Position numbers and translations under genes: made by a program. DNA of 64,000 bases, taken from Blastomyces gilchristii SLH14081. Its lineage: Eukaryota > Ascomycota > Eurotiomycetes > Onygenales > Ajellomycetaceae. How positions within the stretch are numbered: the stretch's first letter is position 1; every line of letters begins with the position of its first letter. Below, in pieces: positions 60,536 through 64,000 of the stretch. Location of the stretch: the NCBI RefSeq assembly GCF_000003855.2, contig NW_003101681.1, forward strand, positions 1,309,405 through 1,373,404, written 5' to 3'. Below the pieces are notes generated by a model. That model was not told the DNA's origin. It did not search any database and saw only the letters and a program-made list of their open reading frames with translations.

Positions 60536-61928
60536 TTGAATAGATTGACTAATAATTTAAATATTATAGATTTGAAACATTACTAATATAATTTATATGT
60601 TCTTTAAATAATGATAATGATTTCATAATATTTAATAAATAAACAAATTAATTGCATCACTGAATATAATACAGAATGTTAAAATATAATACACTTTAAT
60701 ATACAAAATAACTGTTTAAACTCTTTAATTGTGTTACATAATTGATTATTAAGTATAATACTCTAATTAAGAAAAGATTCAAATATTGAAACTTTCTGAT
60801 ATAAAGTGAACTCAGTTGAAATATATGTTTAATTTACTGTTGCAGTTTTATAAGCTAATTAAGATAGTTTAAATTACTTATATATCAGTGCTGCAGTCAG
60901 TCTGATAAGTGTGTAATAGTATATTTACTTATCTTATAAAGTAGTTAAATCACTTAAAAAGAAATTCAGTCTGAGATAATATTATAGCACAGACTATTAT
61001 TACTATAAGAAATAAACTTATATATTACTACAGTAAAACTGAATAATCTTTTACAGAGTACTATACTATAGCAGCTCTACTAGATCTTTTATATTAAATT
61101 AATATCTACACTTCTCAAGATTAGATTGAGAAGAAATGAGACTAATATATCAAATTAGTCTGAGACTACTATAATATCAACTATCAGAGATTTAAATGAG
61201 CAGATATTCAAGATATGAAGACAGTGAAATACAATTCTCTAATAAGTAATGATCTTTGATAATACTTTATATCATATAGAACTATAATACTAACTTTGAA
61301 ACAGAACTTATATACATTGATTACAACTGAAAATCAGACAAAACTATATACTTGTAAAACTGAATTTAATCACTATCTTCAAGATAATTCAACAAATTTA
61401 CATACTAAATCAATTCTAAAGTTATGAAAAATTATTGAGAGTATATATTCAACTGTTACACTGATAATATATAATATTCTGATAATTTCATTAACAGAGG
61501 TGAGAATGAAGTGAAAGTTCAACTCAAGTCAAGATATTTATTACTATCACTGAGAACAATTATAAGAAGAAATAATCAAGAAACTCATGATTATAAAATA
61601 TGAAATTATCAGACAGTTTAATACCTCTGATCACAGTATATCAGAGAAGTATAGTTTTCATGAGAAAGTGAAGAATAAACTTATACAAGAATGTATTTAG
61701 TTATTTCATAAGTGTTATCAATAATTATTATCAAATTCTGATTATATAAGTAATCACTGAATGAACTGAATGAGACTGATTTTAATCTTCAGTCTCAGTC
61801 TCATTCTGATTTTGAAAGAATGATCATCTTTCACAGTTTATTCTGAAAAATTACTCTCATTTCACTGTTCTTGAATTAAATCTAGTCATTTTTCACATCA
61901 TTTCTCTCAGAAATGATTCATTTTCAGA
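60536..61928. other. Unassigned AT-rich DNA
   Basis: About 1.4 kb with the CC/CG-depleted pattern. No domain is recognised; probably an old repeat. Confidence 0.5.
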
Positions 61929-62029
61929 TTTTTTTGAGGCTTAGTCCTGGTGGGACTCACATCAAGAAATGTATGAGACCAGATCAAATGAGACCAAATG
62001 TGAAATTTATGATCTCAGCGGCCAGTCTA
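61929..62029 (-). mobile_element. MITE fragment, right end
   Basis: Matches the last 100 bp of the minus-oriented MITEs (TTTTTTGAGGCTTAGTCC to GCGGCCAGTCTA). The rest of the element is not recognisable upstream. Confidence 0.7.
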
Positions 62030-62438
62030 GTTATTACAACAATAATATTTTAAAATATAAAATTTTATATAAAAATTTAAATAAATTAATAATAAATAAG
62101 AATTTCAAGATAAAATTTTATATTTTATTAAAAATATATATAATCTATAAGATATTTAATTTTTATATGAAAGTAATATATATTTATAAATATAGACTGT
62201 GTATTTTATGTTAAAATAGTGTTTTAAAAAGCTTAATAAATTAATAATTATATGTTATTTTCTCATAGAAATTTAATATAAGATAATATATATCTACAAA
62301 TTATCATTCTGTTTTTTAGAATAGTTTTAAATAAATATTCATTGAGATATGAATATTTGAAGTTGATTGTAATTGATTTACAAAGGCGAGTGTTAGGTGG
62401 TTGATTACGTTATGAAACAGGTGGCTGATATCAATATG
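62030..62438. other. Extremely AT-rich segment between two MITE ends
   Basis: Mostly A/T words with few CT/GA runs, unlike the flanking mutated repeats. The last 60 bases (from about 62,380) have normal GGCGAG/GGTGG words. No gene is seen. Confidence 0.5.
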
Positions 62439-62488
62439 TAGACTGACCGTGTGACCGTGTCTGAAACCAGGATCAAACTTTACAGTTG
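62439..62488 (-). mobile_element. MITE-like terminal inverted repeat
   Basis: TAGACTGACCGTGTGACCG, as in MITE copy 5, then AAACCAGGATC. The sequence diverges after about 50 bp, and no matching right end lies downstream in the window. Confidence 0.6.
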
Positions 62489-64000
62489 TCACATTGCCTA
62501 AAAGTATTACTTCTGATCATGATTTGTATTCATCACATTGATCTCAAATCCTGTTATTTCAAATATTAAAGATCTCAGATTCACTTTTCAAATAAAAATC
62601 TAGTCTCAGATAAAGAATATATTTGAATTCTTAGTCACATTTTCATTCTGATCTTATTATTGAAAATAGCATCAAATGAAATCATGAAATCATTTCTCAC
62701 TTACATAATATCATAACATAGTACTCATTTGTTGAAAATTCAACAGAGAGTGTTATTAAATATTATTACTTTTCTGAATATAGATTATAATTCATATAAT
62801 TTTAATTATAAAAAAAATATATAATACAAAAAAAATAAAAAAATAAAAAATAAAATAAAAACAAGAAAAAATAAAAATAAAAAAAAAAATCAAGATCACA
62901 GAGCTGCAGTATTCTTAAAATACTTACTTTTCAGAGTCTTTACAATGTTTATCACTAATTATATATCTCTCACAGTGAGAGTAACATAATTGTAATAAGT
63001 CATTATCTTAATATTATCTAATAAATAATCAGTATATATCTGTATAAAAGTAAATAATTAGAAAATATACACTTAAAAAGTGTGATCAGAGTGAACTCTG
63101 CTGTCACTTGAATAATATTAAGAGTAGAATACTGAAATCAATGATTTTCTTCATTGATTTTATAGATAAGATGTGTGAAGATAATCTTGAGAAATATAAG
63201 ATTTTCTAACTTCTGATAAAAATGAATCTCACAGAGAGACTCTATTTTTATAATATTAGAGACTGAGTGTTATTAAAAAGTATTACTTTTATACAATGTA
63301 TATATACTTACTATGATAATTCACTCTCTGTGTATATAACTGAGAGTTATAACTTTTCTACATTATATAACTCTATCTGAAATGCTGCTGCTAGTTTACA
63401 ATTCATACAGTCTCTCAGTTCAGCACATACTATGTATATACAGCTCTGTATGCTGAGACTGTGTTAGTTATTATAATCTGATATGATACTCATTTTTCGC
63501 GGGCCATGTTTCATTTAATTGAGAAGGGAAAAGAGAGATGTAACTACTATTCTATTTAAAGAGAGAATAAATAATTGAATTTATAGAAGATAATTTAATT
63601 TCTTCTGTATTTAAAATTTAATTAGTCTATACTCTTCAATTTGAGAGTTTCTGAGAGTGTTTTAATAGTTTTCATATCAGCTTGAAATTAGTAGTTGATT
63701 AAAGAAGAGAAAAGAGAGAAGAAAGAAATAAGAACAACTTATCTTTATAATATAAAAACAGAGAATTACTGTAATTATTCACTCTAATAATAGAGATCTG
63801 TTTTCTGCATATATCTCTGATACAGATTATATGATAACTATATACAAAGAATATTAACAGTGTATATATTAAATGAAAATAATATTACTATGTAATACTG
63901 TAGCTGTTTTCATACATCTCTGAAAGCTGTTAATATTTTCTTTAAGTCTCTTTATATTTGATAAGGTCAGTAATATATTTTAATACACTTCTCTTTTATC
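62489..64000. other. Unassigned AT-rich DNA to the window end
   Basis: Degenerate sequence with an A-rich low-complexity run at 62,810-62,893 and a small patch with CG/CC near 63,497-63,505. No gene or domain is recognised. Confidence 0.5.

Noticed and set aside
12930..64000. Classical CpA-type RIP as the explanation of the AT-rich block
   Set aside because: CA and TG dinucleotides remain common; the depleted ones are CC, GG and CG. Some CpA mutation is present in older elements but is secondary.
12930..64000. CRISPR array, bacterial or mitochondrial insertion
   Set aside because: No regularly spaced short repeats; the content is eukaryotic LTR and non-LTR elements.

Overview
The window looks like nuclear DNA of a filamentous ascomycete (Pezizomycotina). 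The genes carry several short GT-AG introns and have typical fungal products, and a normal-GC gene block abuts a long AT-rich block of decayed transposons. Such isochore-like genomes are known in Onygenales among others; that placement is an inference, not something the sequence proves.

Positions 1-12,900 are the gene block. TAF10 (5' end outside the window) converges on a 4-exon mitochondrial ribosomal protein uS19m gene (rsm19). Behind it lies an inositol polyphosphate multikinase (Ipk2/Arg82 type). That gene is divergent from an Arb1-like subunit of the Argonaute siRNA chaperone complex, and the Arb1 gene converges on a zeta-crystallin-type quinone oxidoreductase. All gene models were built by joining exons across splice sites in consistent phase. 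About 2.9 kb without a recognisable gene follows, holding a 100-N gap (12,033-12,132) and a poly-C/(TTCCCCC)n tract.

From about 12,930 to the end the DNA is AT-rich and holds no intact gene. It is a nest of Ty3/Gypsy retrotransposons. Z0 (LTR 16,473) holds a 5'-truncated LINE and abuts Z1 (20,659-43,374, chromodomain type). Z1 is interrupted by Y (22,044-30,364, 5-bp target duplication GATGT) and X (32,939-41,703, 4-bp duplication ATCT). A further Gypsy remnant, W (45,618-56,730, minus strand), is interrupted by X' (50,123-56,567, duplication CTTA). Then come Y' (56,731-60,063), a tRNA-derived SINE with an (AAT)n tail, and unassigned AT-rich DNA. Six near-identical 505-bp hAT-like MITEs with 8-bp target duplications are scattered through all of this.

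The strongest signal is the mutation pattern. The repeats have lost almost every CC/GG and CG dinucleotide but keep abundant CA and CT. That is C-to-T mutation at CpC and CpG, not the CpA preference of classical RIP. A stretch of X' that largely escaped (about 50,142-50,310) aligns base for base with its mutated homologue in X and shows the rule directly. In the LINE, a 626-codon frame is broken only by TGA, at tryptophan-like positions.
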